Part shown: positions 9,926-21,835 of the stretch, in pieces
How positions within the stretch are numbered: position 1 is the stretch's first letter
How the letters are laid out: the number at the start of each line of letters is the position of its first letter
Assembly (NCBI GenBank): GCA_001692895.1
Contig: KV748218.1
Coordinates: 620,001 to 684,000, forward strand
Source of the DNA: Cenococcum geophilum 1.58
Taxonomy: Eukaryota; Ascomycota; Dothideomycetes; Gloniales; Gloniaceae
DNA: 64,000 nt
Direction of reading: 5' to 3'
Translations under genes and position numbers: made by a program
Notes under the pieces: model-generated
The model's input: only the letters and a program-made list of their open reading frames with translations
Databases searched by the model: none
Told to the model about the DNA's origin: nothing

Positions 9926-12110
9926 TTACTCCGCGACCCCCGGTCTTCTCCTCTCGATGGCCAATACTGTGTCCACGAATTCTCTCTTGAGACCGGACTT
10001 CTTTCGCGCTGCCAACAGCTGTGCAGTTTTGAGCACGTTCTTTATCTGTCTTCCATTCAGTTGCATTGTCGCCAGTTCATCGAGATCCTTCTCCGTAAAC
10101 TCATGCGGCTGCTTCAACTGCTCTAGGAAGTTCACCCAGATGTGTCTCCGCGATTCCGTACTCAAATCAGGATACGCCATTGATATGTGGATCCGAGATT
10201 GGAACGCGGGGTCAATGTTATCTACGCGGTTGGTGGTGAGGAACATGATTCCCTCATAGTACTCCAGAACGCGAAGGAAGATAGAGACAAGCTTGTTCCG
10301 CTCAAGGTCGTGCGTAGAACGAGCCTCCAGAAAGACGTCGCATTCGTCCAGCAGGAGAATGGCATTCCATTTGCTTATCATTTCGAGAATGTTTGTCAGT
10401 TTCCGCTCTACCTGGTCAGGGTTGGTGCCGAGATCACCCGCGCTCATCATGTACAGTGGAGTATGCATGTTCTCGGACAAACTCTCCGCTGTGAGGGTTT
10501 TTCCTACGCCCGGCGGGCCTGATAAGAGCATGATTATACCCTTACCTTTACCAGAGATGACGTCGTCGAAGGATTGTCGGTTCTGGACCTGGGATTCGGC
10601 GAACGAGAGGATGAGTTCTTTTTGGTCTTCTGGGAGGACAAGGCTTTGGAAAGCTTTGTCGTTCCATTTAATGTCTTTGATGTAGTCAATGTAAAACAAA
10701 ACTGGTAAAACAATCAGCACAGGGTTCAAAGTACTTAGGTATCTTACTAAAGTGCTGGCAACTTACGCCACTTCTTTGATTTGAGCGAATAGCCTTGCAC
10801 TCTAGAAGTACAAATCAGGTGATGGTCTTCAGTAAGCCGCAAACGCTTCTTTTGCTGGTCCTGGCAATTCGTCCATTCCTTGGCTGAAGCCTCAACCTCC
10901 TTTCCGTTGGTTTCACTTGACTCTAGTGCACCTTCCGAAGCTTTCAAAGGTTGGATATAGGGTGCATAGTGTGGCTGTTGCCGTCTAAAATTGCCTGCAT
11001 CTACAATCATTCGGCCCGCAACCTGTTTGGATAATTAGACTGAAATGCTTTGCCTAAAAATGACGGGAACTCTCTGACATCAACTAATATTTCCTTTCCC
11101 TCTCTATCCCGGTTGACCGCAAATCCTTCGTACCTATATGAAGTCAGCCTTGTTGTCCAAAATTGTTGCAATTACCGTTGCATATACCCTTTGTAATGAT
11201 ACCCAGCAAGCGATTCGAATTTCTTCCCACGCTCTATCAGTAGAGCCTTTACGGCCTTTTTCTCAGGATGAAAAGACAGTGGATAAGAATGCAGAGACTT
11301 TATTGGTCTAGTACCGGAAAATTCCGAGACCTGAAGGCACTGGTTGCTTCGGCCAAAGTCGGTACCATTCCAGTCAATGGATTCGCACGTCAACTGGTAC
11401 GCATTGCCGCAATTCGTCCTGGTGTATTTCCCGTTTCGGAATTCAAGCGCACATGTGGTTCCTTGGTGAGAATCCGAGAACACTATACCGCCGGGTTGGA
11501 AAATCGTCCACAGATGCTGGTATGTGATGACACCATGGCTAACATAATCTTCAAAAGCCTTGATGGTGTCCTTCAGCTCTTCCTTGAGGACCGAAAAGAG
11601 AAGATGAAAGTGTTCTGTTGTCTTCTCATCGTGCATCATTTCCTTAAATCGGAGGATTTGTCCCCAACGATGGATGAAAGGCTCGAATGGCGCGTCGAAC
11701 TCAAGTCTGTCGAGGCTGCAACAGACGCCGGGGTAACCCTTCAGTATCTCCGCCAGAGCTGTCTTCAACCACGGGCTCTGGACAATGATGGAGTGGATTT
11801 CGAATTTCTTCCGGCTATCAAGACACTTCTTGTTGCGGACAATTAGGGCATGCCGTGCCGTTTCATTGTTTTCTGCGGCCTCTTCAACATCCTCAGGGAC
11901 CTTATCGACCCATGTCCGGTTACCCTTGCTGTCTTCCGGGCCTTGGTATAGTGGTACAAAGCTAGCAAGTGAACCGACGGACGCCAGCGCCGGTTTAGAT
12001 TCTTGCTTTGTATCTCCATTTTGTGTAGAAGCGCCATTGGCGTTTTCCACAACCAACCCGAACTTCTTAGCTAGAGAGTCAAGTCCAGGAGAGGAACTGT
12101 CAATCGCCAT
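9926..12110 (-). CDS. Fungal AAA ATPase with DUF7025-type N-terminus; complement(join(9926..10701,10767..11022,11085..11133,11176..12110))
   Basis: About 671 aa. The N-terminal two-fifths resemble DUF7025, with EDYVSHGVITYQHLWTIFQPGG near residues 190-210. The AAA core follows: Walker A GPPGVGKT, Walker B ILLLDECDVFLE, sensor-1 FLTTNRVDNID and arginine finger FQSRIH. The C-terminus matches the fungal AAA lid (LNGRQIKNVLKTAQLLA). Introns, minus strand: 11175-11134 (42 bp, CTGAC branch), 11084-11023 (CTAAT branch; the donor could instead be at 11078, adding two codons), and 10766-10702 (perfect GTAAGT donor). Joining gives GYMQRYEGFAV and KKWLLFYIDYIKDI, as in relatives. The substrate is unknown; this is a large, poorly characterised fungal family. 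The gene has normal composition. A RIP-destroyed relative lies at 52800-54700. Confidence 0.9.
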
Positions 12111-12202
12111 GACGAGAAAATCACCAAGATATCAAATGTAAAAGTATAAGAAAGTCAATGCAGATTTTGTTAAAGAGAATCTTGAGTAGCAGCCTCGGAG
12201 GA

Positions 12203-12213
12203 TTTATATAAAA
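12203..12213 (-). promoter_or_regulatory. TATA-box-like element of the AAA gene
   Basis: TTTTATATAAAT on the minus strand, about 95 bp upstream of the ATG at 12110. This is the expected distance for a fungal core promoter; judged by sequence only. Confidence 0.4.
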
Positions 12214-13010
12214 GGGCTGTTTTTTAGGCAGCACTTAAGCACCTCTGTGGCGAAGATATGGGGGCCACATTGTGTCTCCAGTATCAGGCATAGCAAGGCC
12301 AGTGGGCCAAGGGGCCAAGGGGCCAAGACTCTCGGGGTTTATTCTAGGCACAACCTTCGGAAGTCAATTTGGCGGTGTTCAGGCACAAAGGCGGTCAGTA
12401 AGGCTCTTCGAAGAAAATGTGGAGTGGTATGGAAGTAAGACAGTTGATCAACTTTCTTAATTCAATAATTACTGCCTAACTACGGAGGGGTGAGGGAACG
12501 TTGGGGCAATGCGATTCTGTGGTGCGGATGCCCTAAATGCGGTGTTTTATCGAGACCGCGTGAAGACAACGAAACGCCAGCCTTGAAAGTCTGCCCCACA
12601 GCCACAAAGGATCTTCTCCACTTCACTGCACTTCATGCAATTATACAACCAACGAACGCCACACTCACTCAAGGCTAATTCTGCGTACCTAGTAATGGAT
12701 GAACACAATCCTTGCCAGAATTTGTTCACGCTACGATTAACAAGATTTGTTCCATAAACAAGTAGTCAGGTGGATGTCACGTTATCAACCAGCAGTGCAG
12801 CGCCATCCGCCAGATGGAAGCATTCATTAGCTGAATTTCACTGTACGAAAAAGTTCACTCCATAACATCAGGCTTACTTCAAGCCTCTACTGATCATAAT
12901 TGCCAGAACTAGGTGCACACGTTGAACAGTAGGCATTATCCCATGCGCCGTCGAGAAAGGCGTACGCATAAGCGAACCAACCAGAGTCTCTAGATTGAAT
13001 CGAGTCTTAA
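12214..13010. other. Normal-composition intergenic DNA
   Basis: CA/TG content is normal, unlike the following DNA. Short frames at 12247-12460 have no recognisable content. A short GGCCAAGG tandem lies at 12302-12326. RIP-like composition begins at about 13010. Confidence 0.45.
12547..12729 (-). CDS. Small Cys-rich frame, doubtful
   Basis: A 60-codon minus-strand frame with six cysteines in a CxxC...CGCG arrangement (NCMKC, ILCGCG), weakly like a zinc-binding remnant. No signal peptide, intron or promoter was recognised. It may be the end of a decayed gene or chance. Confidence 0.2.
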   Translation of the reverse strand: MNKFWQGLCSSITRYAELALSECGVRWLYNCMKCSEVEKILCGCGADFQGWRFVVFTRSR

Positions 13011-13123
13011 CAAAATAAAGCCGTGTATTTGATTAACAAATTAAGGCTCAAATTATTATAATAAAGCTTAATCTTAATATATAATTGATTTTATTATGTC
13101 CTAATTAGGCTAAGATGTTCCTA

Positions 13124-13471
13124 CTAGCAAGGTCCTTCTTTATAGAGAGGTATATTATATAGAGCACAGCTAAATTGGGTCCTTGGAGGACGACGTTATC
13201 TTACCCACTCTTTGCTACCATGAGGTTTCTATATTGTATTTACTAAAAGCTCTAAAAGAGGCTTCCTTTTTGCTTACTTATTTATACCTCTTCTACCCAC
13301 AGATATATAAGCTGCATAGCTTGGCTTCTTAGGAAATAGCTGAACGGGTTCTTACCTATGTTCCTCCGCAGGCGCCTTATAAATATCCTTATCCTCCATT
13401 ATAGCAGATAGGCTAGGTAGTTTAGTAAAACGTTCGCCATATTTAAATAAGGCGCTAATAAGGTCTTCATA
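13124..13471 (-). pseudogene. piggyBac-like transposase, piece 4 (C-terminus)
   Basis: Last piece of a minus-strand transposase gene (DDE_Tnp_1_7 type) that starts at 33186 and is split by three insertions. Read from the chromovirus 1 junction, the frame gives a CDS end with FKYGERFTKLPSL, KRKPLLELL and a Cys-containing tail (CALY...EGPC), ending at a TAG at 13126-13124. Tyr codons in the tail are in places where relatives have Cys, as RIP of TGC would give. The four pieces total about 1.98 kb or 660 codons, close to the usual piggyBac-type length. The frame resumes across the TCATA duplication left by chromovirus 1. Confidence 0.8.
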
Positions 13472-13664
13472 TGTCACGAAACCCCACCGCAGGGGCCTCC
13501 ATAGGAGAGCCCCGTGCTCTCGCGTACACCTCGCGTACAGCTTATGTCAGCTACGCGTAGGTATATCACCTCCTTACGCCCTCGACCCTTACGATCGATC
13601 GCGCAACGTCTTGTAGACTCCTCGAATATATACGTCTTGTAGCCACTGCCCCCGTCCCATGACA
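13472..13664 (+). repeat. 5' LTR of chromovirus 1
   Basis: 193 bp, starts TGTCACGAAACC and ends CCCATGACA, so the ends are inverted TGTCA/TGACA. It is the less mutated of the two LTRs. The short minus-strand frame over it (to 13692) is not a gene. Confidence 0.95.
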
Positions 13665-13699
13665 TTACGTTGCGCCTTTTTACCACCGACACCTAGCCT

Positions 13700-16600
13700 A
13701 CGACCAATTCTACGTCTCTGCAATACTATAGGCGCTGCTAGAAGCAGCGTGCCTACGAGTTACCTTACTTTATACTTCTAAGGAACCTATAATAGTAAGA
13801 CGATATTCCTTACTAGCTATTATATTAAACCTAAAGAACAATCTAATACCTATACTTAACCTACAACGCCAATTAATCCTAGGAGAATTTAATTTATTAG
13901 CCCTAGCCTTAACCCCTAAGAAGATAGACACTAATAATATCTTATCTTTTATTAACTATATAACTACGGACAAGTAAGTAAAAGGGCTACTACCTATTAA
14001 AATTAAAATACGAGACGCCGAGACGTTTATAAAAATAGTAGTATAAGAACCTAATAAATACTACTACTTTTTATAGAATTACTACCTAAAGCTTATATAA
14101 GCTAAGATACGTACTACCTAAGATTATAATATTATCTAAGACCTATAAGCTCGCGAGGCGCTCGCCGATAACACGCGTTAAGAAACTAAAGATAACCTCC
14201 GCGTGTCTAAACGCGACGTCCAATAGTTAAAGAAGGCTAAGATTGCACTTATTGCTATAGTTACTAAAAAAGAAGGCATAATTAAATACCTATAATCTTA
14301 GCTTAATAAGCACATTTATAATAACGCTAGATACCTCTCTACTATATATAACGCTACTTAAGTCTTTACGCCCCCGGCAACTTTACCTACTTAATACTTA
14401 ACGAAGGGTTAGCGCCGAGCAGCCTTATCTAATAGAAACCCCTACTAAAGTAATAATAAAAGCTATAATAACTAAACCTAAGCTGCTACCGTAGGGTCTA
14501 ATATATATTATCTTAGTCCCCTAGTTTTTTAGGGAAACTGTAAAGAATATAGCCACTAGAAGATATAAATCCGTAAAAAACTAACTTAGAGCGCCTACTT
14601 TTTTCCTATAGAAGACACTAAGATTAGCTACATTATTAGGCGAATAAAGGGTACACTATTTAATAGACTCTTTGCCTAATAGGAGACCAATAGCCCCTAG
14701 AAGTGGCAGTCCTACTAAAAAGTCCTTAATAATCTTAACTTAATATACCGCGACTACAACCTACTAGCCACTAACCAAGTTAAACTATATGCCCTAAAGA
14801 TAAGCCCTACTAAATTATTTAATAAGTTCTATGTTAAATTTCAGAAATACACTAGAGCCCTCGCCTAAGACGATACTAAAGACTAAAAAAATCTCCTTAA
14901 AAAAGTCACTTATTGCCTTAGTTACGTAGCCGCTAGCTATAACTATAATAATATTTATAATATAGTAGCAGCTATACGGAAGATTAAACGACGACTAAAT
15001 TAGATTGCTACTGCAAACCCCTGCCCAAAAACCTCCCTATAGAAGCCCTCTGGACCTACTAAACCACTAACGCTTACTACCCTAAGCAACACTACTAATC
15101 CTAATATTAACCTTTCTATACCAACCTTCCCGTAGAAGCTACTAGATAGAGAACGTGAGCTACTTTAGAAGCTAAAGCGTTACTATAGATATTATTAAGA
15201 AGGCTATTATAGCTATAGCCTAAACTGCCTAATAGCTAGGTTTAGTAGCCGCCGCCTAATACCTAACCTAGTACCTTAAATACTAAATACGTTACTATAT
15301 ACCACTACCGTATAAGACAAAGACGTAGTAATAGCGGTAGAGTCGGATATAGAAACGGAAAACGCTAAGTTCTAGCCCTAAGTCGTAGGTTAGGACGCCC
15401 TAATAATAAGGGGATTTATATATTAGCCTGCTTAATAAATAACTTAGTAAAGATAAATAGACGGAAATAGATAGTTTTACCTGTAATAGGAACTACTGCT
15501 AAAAAATAATATAAAAGCCGTTCTATAATTAATTACGGAGCTACTAATAAATTTATAGATATCTAATTTATGCGTACTTATAACCTACCTACCTTACCCC
15601 TTACTAAAGCCCGCGCCCTATAACTCGCTAATAGTAGTTATACCGTATAGAAGATTACCTATATAGTATAACTCTACCTAGATATAAATAGGCACTAAGA
15701 AGAACTTTAGGCTTATATTATACCACTTACTAACTACCCTATTATCCTTAGAATGAACTAGCTTAAATAATACAACCCTACCATTAACTAGAAAAAGAGA
15801 GAAGTAACCTTTAACTTTAAATACTATGGAGAGACCTGCCTAGGATATGGCCTAGCCGCCTTTATCTACTCCCCAGGATACCAACCTAAGAAACCCCTTA
15901 TTACCCTACCTACGACTAACTACTATTACGTAAGCGCCGCGGCCTTTTACCGTATAACACGTAAAAAAGGCTAGACCATTACTGCAGCCTCCTAATTATA
16001 ACTATATAAGCTTAATAAAGAATAGGACCATGTCCTCTACAGTAATAGGATAGATATAGTTAACCTCCTAAAAAACGATACCCCTATAGAACTCTACGGA
16101 CTTTTATCTTTAGACTTTAAGAAGTTTATAAAGCTTAAAAAAGGACTTACTAACAAGAAACTCCGTAAGCTCCTCCCTAAGAGGTACTATAACTTTATTA
16201 ACGTATACTTACAAAAAAACGTAAATATACTCCCCCTATATTAACCTAATAACTATACCATTAATATTAAATAAGGAAAAACGCCACCCTATAAGAGACC
16301 CTACCTAATATTAAAAGACAAACTTCTAGTTGTTAAAAAGTATATTAACAAGCACCTTAATAAAGGGTTTATTCGCCCCAGTATATCTCTAGCAGCCGCC
16401 CCTATTCTCCTTACTAAGAAGCTAGAAGGAGGTATTTAATTCTATGTTAACTATAGAGGACTTAACACTATTATAATTAAGAACTAATACCCCGTACCGC
16501 TTATACGTAAAACTTTTAAGCGGCTTAACTAAGCCAAAATCTATACTAAGCTTAATATTATTGCCGCCTTTAACCGCCTCTAAATACGAGAAGGTAACAA

Positions 16601-19560
16601 ATAGAAAGCCATATTCGCATCGCGCTTTAGCCAATTTAAATATACCGTTATACTCTTTAGCGTATATAACGGCCTAGGCAGCTTCTAAAGCTATATTAAT
16701 AACGCCTTACGGGACTACCTTAACGACTTCTGCTCTGCATACCTGGATAATATACTTATTTATAATAATAACCCTTTTAAGCATACCGAGCACGTTTAAA
16801 AGGTCCTATAGCGCCTTAGGGATATAGGACTTTATATTAATTTAAAGAAGTGCGAATTCTTAGTTATAGAAGTAAAATACCTTAAACTAATTATTACTAC
16901 TAAGGGTGTCCGTATAGACCCTAAGAAGGTATATATAATTACCAAATAGTAAACCCCTAACTGTATTAAAGACGTATAAGCTTTCCTTAGTTTTGCTAAC
17001 TTCTATTAAAAATTTATATATAACTTCTTAGGTGTTATAGCACTACTTATAGCAATAATGCAAATAAAGGGCCTTTCCGTAAAAGGAAGAAAAACATATT
17101 TACATTTTATCTAGACGCCTAAATACAAGAAGGCGTTCTAAGACCTCAAAGATGCTTTTACTAAAGCACCTATCCTAGCTTACTTTATACTAGGACGACA
17201 ACTCTATCTTAAGACTAACTNCTTAGACTACGTTAANGCAGGCNTCCTNTNNTAGATAGGTNANAACGGTCTCCTNTACNTAGTCGCATTCTATTNNTCT
17301 AAGCTTATACTATAAGAATATAACTATAAGATCTATAATAAGGAACTTCTTGCAATTATATAAGCGTTTAAGGAATTCTAACTAGAACTCTCCTTAGTAA
17401 AACCTAACTAGCTAACTAAAGTCCTTACGGATTATTGTAACCTTAAGTACTTTATAACTATAAAATAGCTAAACTAATGCTAAGCACGCTGGAACGAGTT
17501 CCTCTCTAGTTTTAACTTTAAAATTATATATAGGCTAGAAGTATAAGGTACTAAGCCTAATAGCCTAATACGCCGCTTATAAGACCTTCCTTAGTCTAAA
17601 GATAACCCTTATAACTAGTTCTAATAACAGACAATCCTAAAAGCACGGAATTTGGCCCTAGGTATACTACCTATAATAGAGCTAACTATACCTTAGCTCC
17701 ACACTATAGAACTAAAATTACCTCCCGAAATTAATAAGCTTATTATTACGGCATATAACACCTCTGTTAACCTATTACTATATTAACTTATTACCGCAAA
17801 GACCGCTAGCGCCCGTATGCTACTAACTAAACTCTAAAGCTTAGGCTAGATTAATATAGCAGCCTTAGAAGTAAAAAAAAATAGGCTCTATTATAAAGGC
17901 CGTCTATTTATCCCTAACTCAAAAAATCTATAACAGTAACTAATTTAAATGGCTTACGACCTTTAATTAAGCAGCTACCTAGTGTTATAGCACTGGCAGA
18001 AAACGGCAGAACTTGGTGGCAGAACTTGGCAGAACTTTGCGGTCACGTGACTAAAGGACCACATAAAAGAACCCTACTTCGACCGGCGCTGCTTTTCTTC
18101 TCCTTTTCTTTCTCTAGCTTTAGATTCTCGTTTATAGACAATCCAATTGTACAGGCTTGCGCGACCCCCGTGCCGTGCTTATGTCTTGATTGACTGAGTC
18201 GCTAACACCTAGGCAGAGGAGAAACCTATAAGCTTTTTAGCCGATACTACTTCTGGCCTAAAATAATAGACTTAGTTAAACGCTTTATAGGCGCCTGCTA
18301 TGGTTATAAGCGCGCTAAGGCCTTTAATATAAAGTACTAAGGATTACTACACCCTCTACTAATACCTATACGATAATGGGCAGATATTGCTATAGATTTC
18401 GTTATTAACCTACCACCCTATAAGCGACATAGCTATACCTATAAGAACATCCTTATAATAATATGCCAACTTATAAAAGAGCGCCACTACGTCCCAACTA
18501 AAGGCGTAGCCGTTAGCGACGTCACTAACGCCTTCCTCTGCGAAATTTACTAATTATATAGGTTACCTAACTTAATTATATCCGACTGAGGCATATAGTT
18601 CGGCTCTAATATATAGAGACGAATCTACTAACGCCTTAGTATCTCCGTTAAGATATCTATATTCTTTTACTATAAAACTACTAGGCAACCGGAAAACGCT
18701 AATGCTAGTATAAAAGCGTACCTATAACAGGTAGTCGCCTATAGTTAAGATAACTAGGTAGATTACCTCCTACTAGGTAAATTCGCAGCGAATAATTACG
18801 TCTTAACTACTATAGGACTTACCCTGTTCTTTACGAATAAGGAATATTACCCCTAATCTAGTATAAAACCACCAGAACCTATTAATAAGAAACTGCTATA
18901 TAGAAAACGCCTTAAGATATTATTTACTAACTAGCATACAGACCATATAAAAAATCTACTTAACTACTATAAGGGAGAAATGGCCTAGGCTTAAGCAAAG
19001 TAGGCCTACTTCGCCGACTATTATAGAACGCCACCACCAGAAATGCGTGTTGGCGACTAGGTATGGCTAGATATACGCAATATCTCTACGTAAAGGCCTA
19101 TAAAGTCACTTAATTATAAGAACCTTAGCCCCTACCTAATTAAATAAGTTATTAATAGGGGAGCCGTATATAAGCTAGAGCTCTTACCTACCCTAGCCAC
19201 TCGCGGAATATAGCCTATATTTTACCTATAGCTACTATACCTTTACTAGCCTAACCTCTTACTAGGGCAGATATAGCCTAAACCCCCACTAGTACTAATC
19301 CGAGACGAGAATAAAGATAAGAACCATAAGGAGTAAACCATTAAACGAATTATTAACTCTAAATACTTTAGCAAAGGTAGAGGACAACGGCTCTACTATA
19401 GAGCTATATATATAGGATTTAATATAGATTAGCTAAAATAGCAACTATAGGAAGACTTTAAAAATATAAAGGATCTAATTAGCGACTTTTACTACGCGAA
19501 CCTATAAAAACTAGGCCTAAGTAGAGATTTTATACCTAATCCTTTATAGGAGCCCTTATA
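13700..19560 (+). pseudogene. gag-pol of chromovirus 1 (PR-RT-RH-INT-chromodomain)
   Basis: Gag lies at about 13700-15400, with a possible RIP-altered zinc knuckle near 15180. The protease has GATNKFID at about 15540 and RMNWLK at 15750. RT runs at about 16300-16900, with NYRGLN at 16450 and YLDNILIYN at 16740 (usually YVDD). RNase H follows at about 17150-17600. The integrase core begins near 18370 (WADIAIDFV) and runs to about 18950. A chromodomain lies at about 19340-19510: IINSKYFSKGRGQRLYY then WEDFKN-like residues. Many TAA/TAG stops replace Gln and Trp codons. This domain order is that of Metaviridae chromoviruses; their chromodomain guides integration to methylated-histone chromatin. 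Confidence 0.9.
17983..18207 (+). mobile_element. Solo LTR, 225 bp, inside chromovirus 1 pol
   Basis: Begins TGTTATAGCACTGG and ends GAGTCGCTAACA, with TGTTA/TAACA inverted ends. The 5-bp target duplication CCTAG is exact (17978-17982 and 18208-18212). The pol frame continues on both sides. The LTR keeps many CA/TG dinucleotides (for example GGTCACGTGAC) while the flanking pol is heavily mutated. That fits insertion after RIP, or a length too short to be recognised by RIP. A relative lies at about 1010-1236. Confidence 0.92.
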
Positions 19561-19664
19561 GAGTTAAACCGTTATATATTACCACGTAGGGGCAAATTAC
19601 CGTTAAATTACCGTTAGATTGCGGTAAAGTGCGATTATATAACTGGAATATCGTTAAAATGTCT

Positions 19665-19710
19665 AGGAACTTTAACTGGCGGTTAAAGTTATCTAATTAG
19701 TTAGATTCTT
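19665..19710 (+). repeat. Hairpin motif M, chromovirus 1 copy
   Basis: AACTTTAAC / GTTAAAGTT around TGGC, followed by TAATTAGTTAGATT. It lies about 150-190 bp before the 3' LTR. The equivalent copy in chromovirus 2 is at 32262-32300. Confidence 0.6.
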
Positions 19711-19839
19711 AGATACCAAGCCTTATTATATAATATTATTTTAAGCCTTTAGTAATACCCCCCTTTCTTCTTTTCTATACCCTAAGTGTCCCTTCTATAT
19801 ATATATAGTAACCACAGCGTCGCCGGAGCTCCGCCTCTA

Positions 19840-19854
19840 TAGGAGGGGGGGTAG
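19840..19854 (+). promoter_or_regulatory. Polypurine tract of chromovirus 1
   Basis: AGGAGGGGGGGTAG lies directly before the 3' LTR, the expected plus-strand DNA priming site. Confidence 0.75.
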
Positions 19855-20047
19855 TGTTACAAAACCCCACCGCAGGGGCCTCCATAGGAGAGCCCCGTGC
19901 TCTTGCGTACACCTCGCGTATAGCTTATATCAGCTACGCGTAGGTATATCACCTCCTTACGCCCTCGACCCTTACGATCGATCGCGCAACGTCTTATAGA
20001 CTCCTCGAATACATACGTCTTGTAGCCACTACCCCTGTCCCGTAATA
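19855..20047 (+). repeat. 3' LTR of chromovirus 1
   Basis: 193 bp, from TGTTACAAAACC to CCCGTAATA. Relative to the 5' LTR most differences are CA to TA or TG to TA, the RIP direction. Confidence 0.95.
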
Positions 20048-20052
20048 TCATA

Positions 20053-20731
20053 GAAGGCTTTATAAGCGCTGTGGGTGGGCTAATAGCCAGGAACTAATTT
20101 AGCAGAGAGTTTATAGCAATTAGCAATAGTTATATTAAAAAGGAAGTAATAGAGAGGCTTCTATAACTTTAAGTGCGTCCTCTATATATTATAATAAGAC
20201 CTTAGTTAATCGGCTTAATTAACGCCGCCTATAAAGTAGTTATATATATTAATGAACTGTAGTATTAAGAGTTCCTTTATAGCGTTATTTCCAAAGACTT
20301 TACGCGTTTATTAGGCTCTAGACGCTATAGCAGCAGGACGTCGTCGCATTTGTTAAACCTTGACTCTACCTAGTAATATATAACGTCACCATCCATAAAG
20401 CTTTATTTTTGGGTGGCAAACATACCTAAATTAACTATACTTATAAAAAGTACTACATTAGCGTCCTTTTAGGCAAACTCTATAACAGAGCCGTCTTTTA
20501 AAAGTCTCCTATACAACTTCCCCTATTTAATCTGCCCTAAATATACCAACTTGAGATCTGCGAGCGACCAATCAATATACTTAGGAGGGTCCTTTTTTAG
20601 GTATAGAGCTAGCTTTGTTTATTCGGCTTCCCATTTATTAACTACTTTACGTCTTATTTTAGTCGTTTGTACGGTTCCTATAGCTCTAATTCCTTCCTTA
20701 TAAAGCTGACGAAGTACATTAGGAAAATATT
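20053..20731 (-). pseudogene. piggyBac-like transposase, piece 3
   Basis: Minus-strand frame with KEGIRAIGTVQT, then NKWEAE, ADLKLVYLGQI, and a VVLFIS segment (typically the third catalytic region), followed by the MDGDVIYYQ-like and RFNKC parts that correspond to the NGVDxADQxRSYY and hydrophobic C-terminal helices of piggyBac-type transposases. Stops are at Gln/Trp positions. The piece is bounded on the right by the satellite-rich insertion at 20732 and on the left by chromovirus 1. Confidence 0.85.
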
Positions 20732-20769
20732 CGCAGGCTGGGTTTTAAGTTGACTTTGTTAAGCGCGTT

Positions 20770-20945
20770 TCGCGTAATTAACATACAGTTAACTAACTTA
20801 ACATATTTAAAAGTTAAATAACACGTAGTTAACCAACTTAATATATTTAAAAGTTAAATAACACGTAATTAACCTATAATTAACCTATAATTAACCAACT
20901 TAATATATTTAAAAGTTAAATAATATATAGTTAACTAACTTATAT
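20770..20945. repeat. Tandem repeat around TTAACTAACTTAACATATTT
   Basis: Three to four copies of a roughly 50-bp unit, AGTTAAYYAACTTAAYATATTTAAAAGTTAAATAA, with internal shorter duplications. AT-rich, without coding content. Confidence 0.7.
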
Positions 20946-20999
20946 ATTCCTTAATATATAATTAAGGTAATATAATATATTATTTTTAAGTTATATACT

Positions 21000-21270
21000 T
21001 AAGAGGCTCTACACGAAGCTCTATACAAAGCTTTACGACAGAGGCTCTGCATAAGGCTCTGCACGAAGCTCTATATAAAGCTCTACGATAGAGGCTCTAT
21101 ATAAAGCTTTGCAACAAAGGCTTTACACAAAGCTCTACGTATAGATACTCTGCACGAGGCTCTATACGAAGCTCTACACAAAGCTCTATACAAACCTCTA
21201 TGTATAAAGGCTCTATATAAGGCTTTACGCGAAGCTTTACGTATAGAGGCTCTATATAAAGCTCTATATT
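21000..21270. repeat. GAGGCTCTACACGAAGCTCT repeats
   Basis: Irregular array of 12-24-bp units with AAGCTCTA and GAGGCTCTA cores. Related to the array in the MITE at 9300-9560, so the two loci share a repeat family. Confidence 0.75.
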
Positions 21271-21361
21271 AGGTCCCCGCACATACCTCTACTAAGTTAC
21301 CCCCTTTACAGCTACCTTATTTTTTATCCTTCTTTATATCCTCCCTACCTTAGGAGGTACT

Positions 21362-21510
21362 AGAACGGCAGCTAGTAGAGGACCGTCGCTAGAACTAGAT
21401 AACCATCGCTAGAACTAAATAACTATTACTAAAACTAGATAACTATCGCTAGAACTAAATAACTGTTGCTAGGACTAGATAACCGTCGCTAAAACTAGAT
21501 AATAACCGTT
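21362..21510 (+). repeat. 20-bp tandem array, block 1
   Basis: Units close to CGCTAGAACTAGATAACYRT. This is the first part of a larger composite unit that is repeated at 21836-22380. Confidence 0.8.
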
Positions 21511-21736
21511 TAAATAACCAGCTAGCAAACACCACAAATAATTTAATTAATTAATCGATTAAATTAAACTAGAGCTTTAATATTAGCCCATTACTAAATT
21601 AAATTAAAACTTCTTAAGGAGGCACCCTAGATAACTACTATTTAAATATATAGCTAGTAAATGGCTATAGAGAATAATTCAAATTAATAAGAGCCTTTAA
21701 TTAGGCCAACTCCTCCCTTAAATTAAACTAGATACT

Positions 21737-21835
21737 AACGCAGGTAGGCAGGCAGGTAGGTAAGCAGGTAGGTAGGTAAATAAATAAGTAGGTAGGCAGA
21801 TAAGTAGGTAGGTAGGTAGGTAGGCAGGTAAGAGA
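21737..21835 (+). repeat. GGTA/GGCA tetranucleotide microsatellite
   Basis: Run of GGTAGGCAGGCAGGTA-type units, ending the first composite copy. Confidence 0.85.

Larger units (their letters stand above)
13472..20047 (+). mobile_element. Chromovirus 1: complete Ty3/gypsy LTR retrotransposon, RIP-inactivated
   Basis: Two 193-bp LTRs (13472-13664 and 19855-20047) flank coding DNA in the order gag, protease, RT, RNase H, integrase, chromodomain. Target duplications are TCATA at 13467-13471 and 20048-20052. A purine tract precedes the 3' LTR. The LTRs differ almost only by C/T and G/A changes. The integrase part is interrupted by a solo LTR (17983-18207). The element itself sits in the C-terminal part of the piggyBac-like gene. 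Ambiguous bases (N) lie at 17221-17297. Confidence 0.95.

Noticed and set aside
10187..10685. Plus-strand frames over the AAA ATPase gene
   Set aside because: Shadows of the minus-strand gene, which has Walker A, Walker B and correct introns.
13474..13692. Minus-strand frame in the chromovirus 1 5' LTR, with a near copy at 19857-20051
   Set aside because: The two frames are the two LTRs read backwards; similarity is due to LTR identity, not to a gene family.
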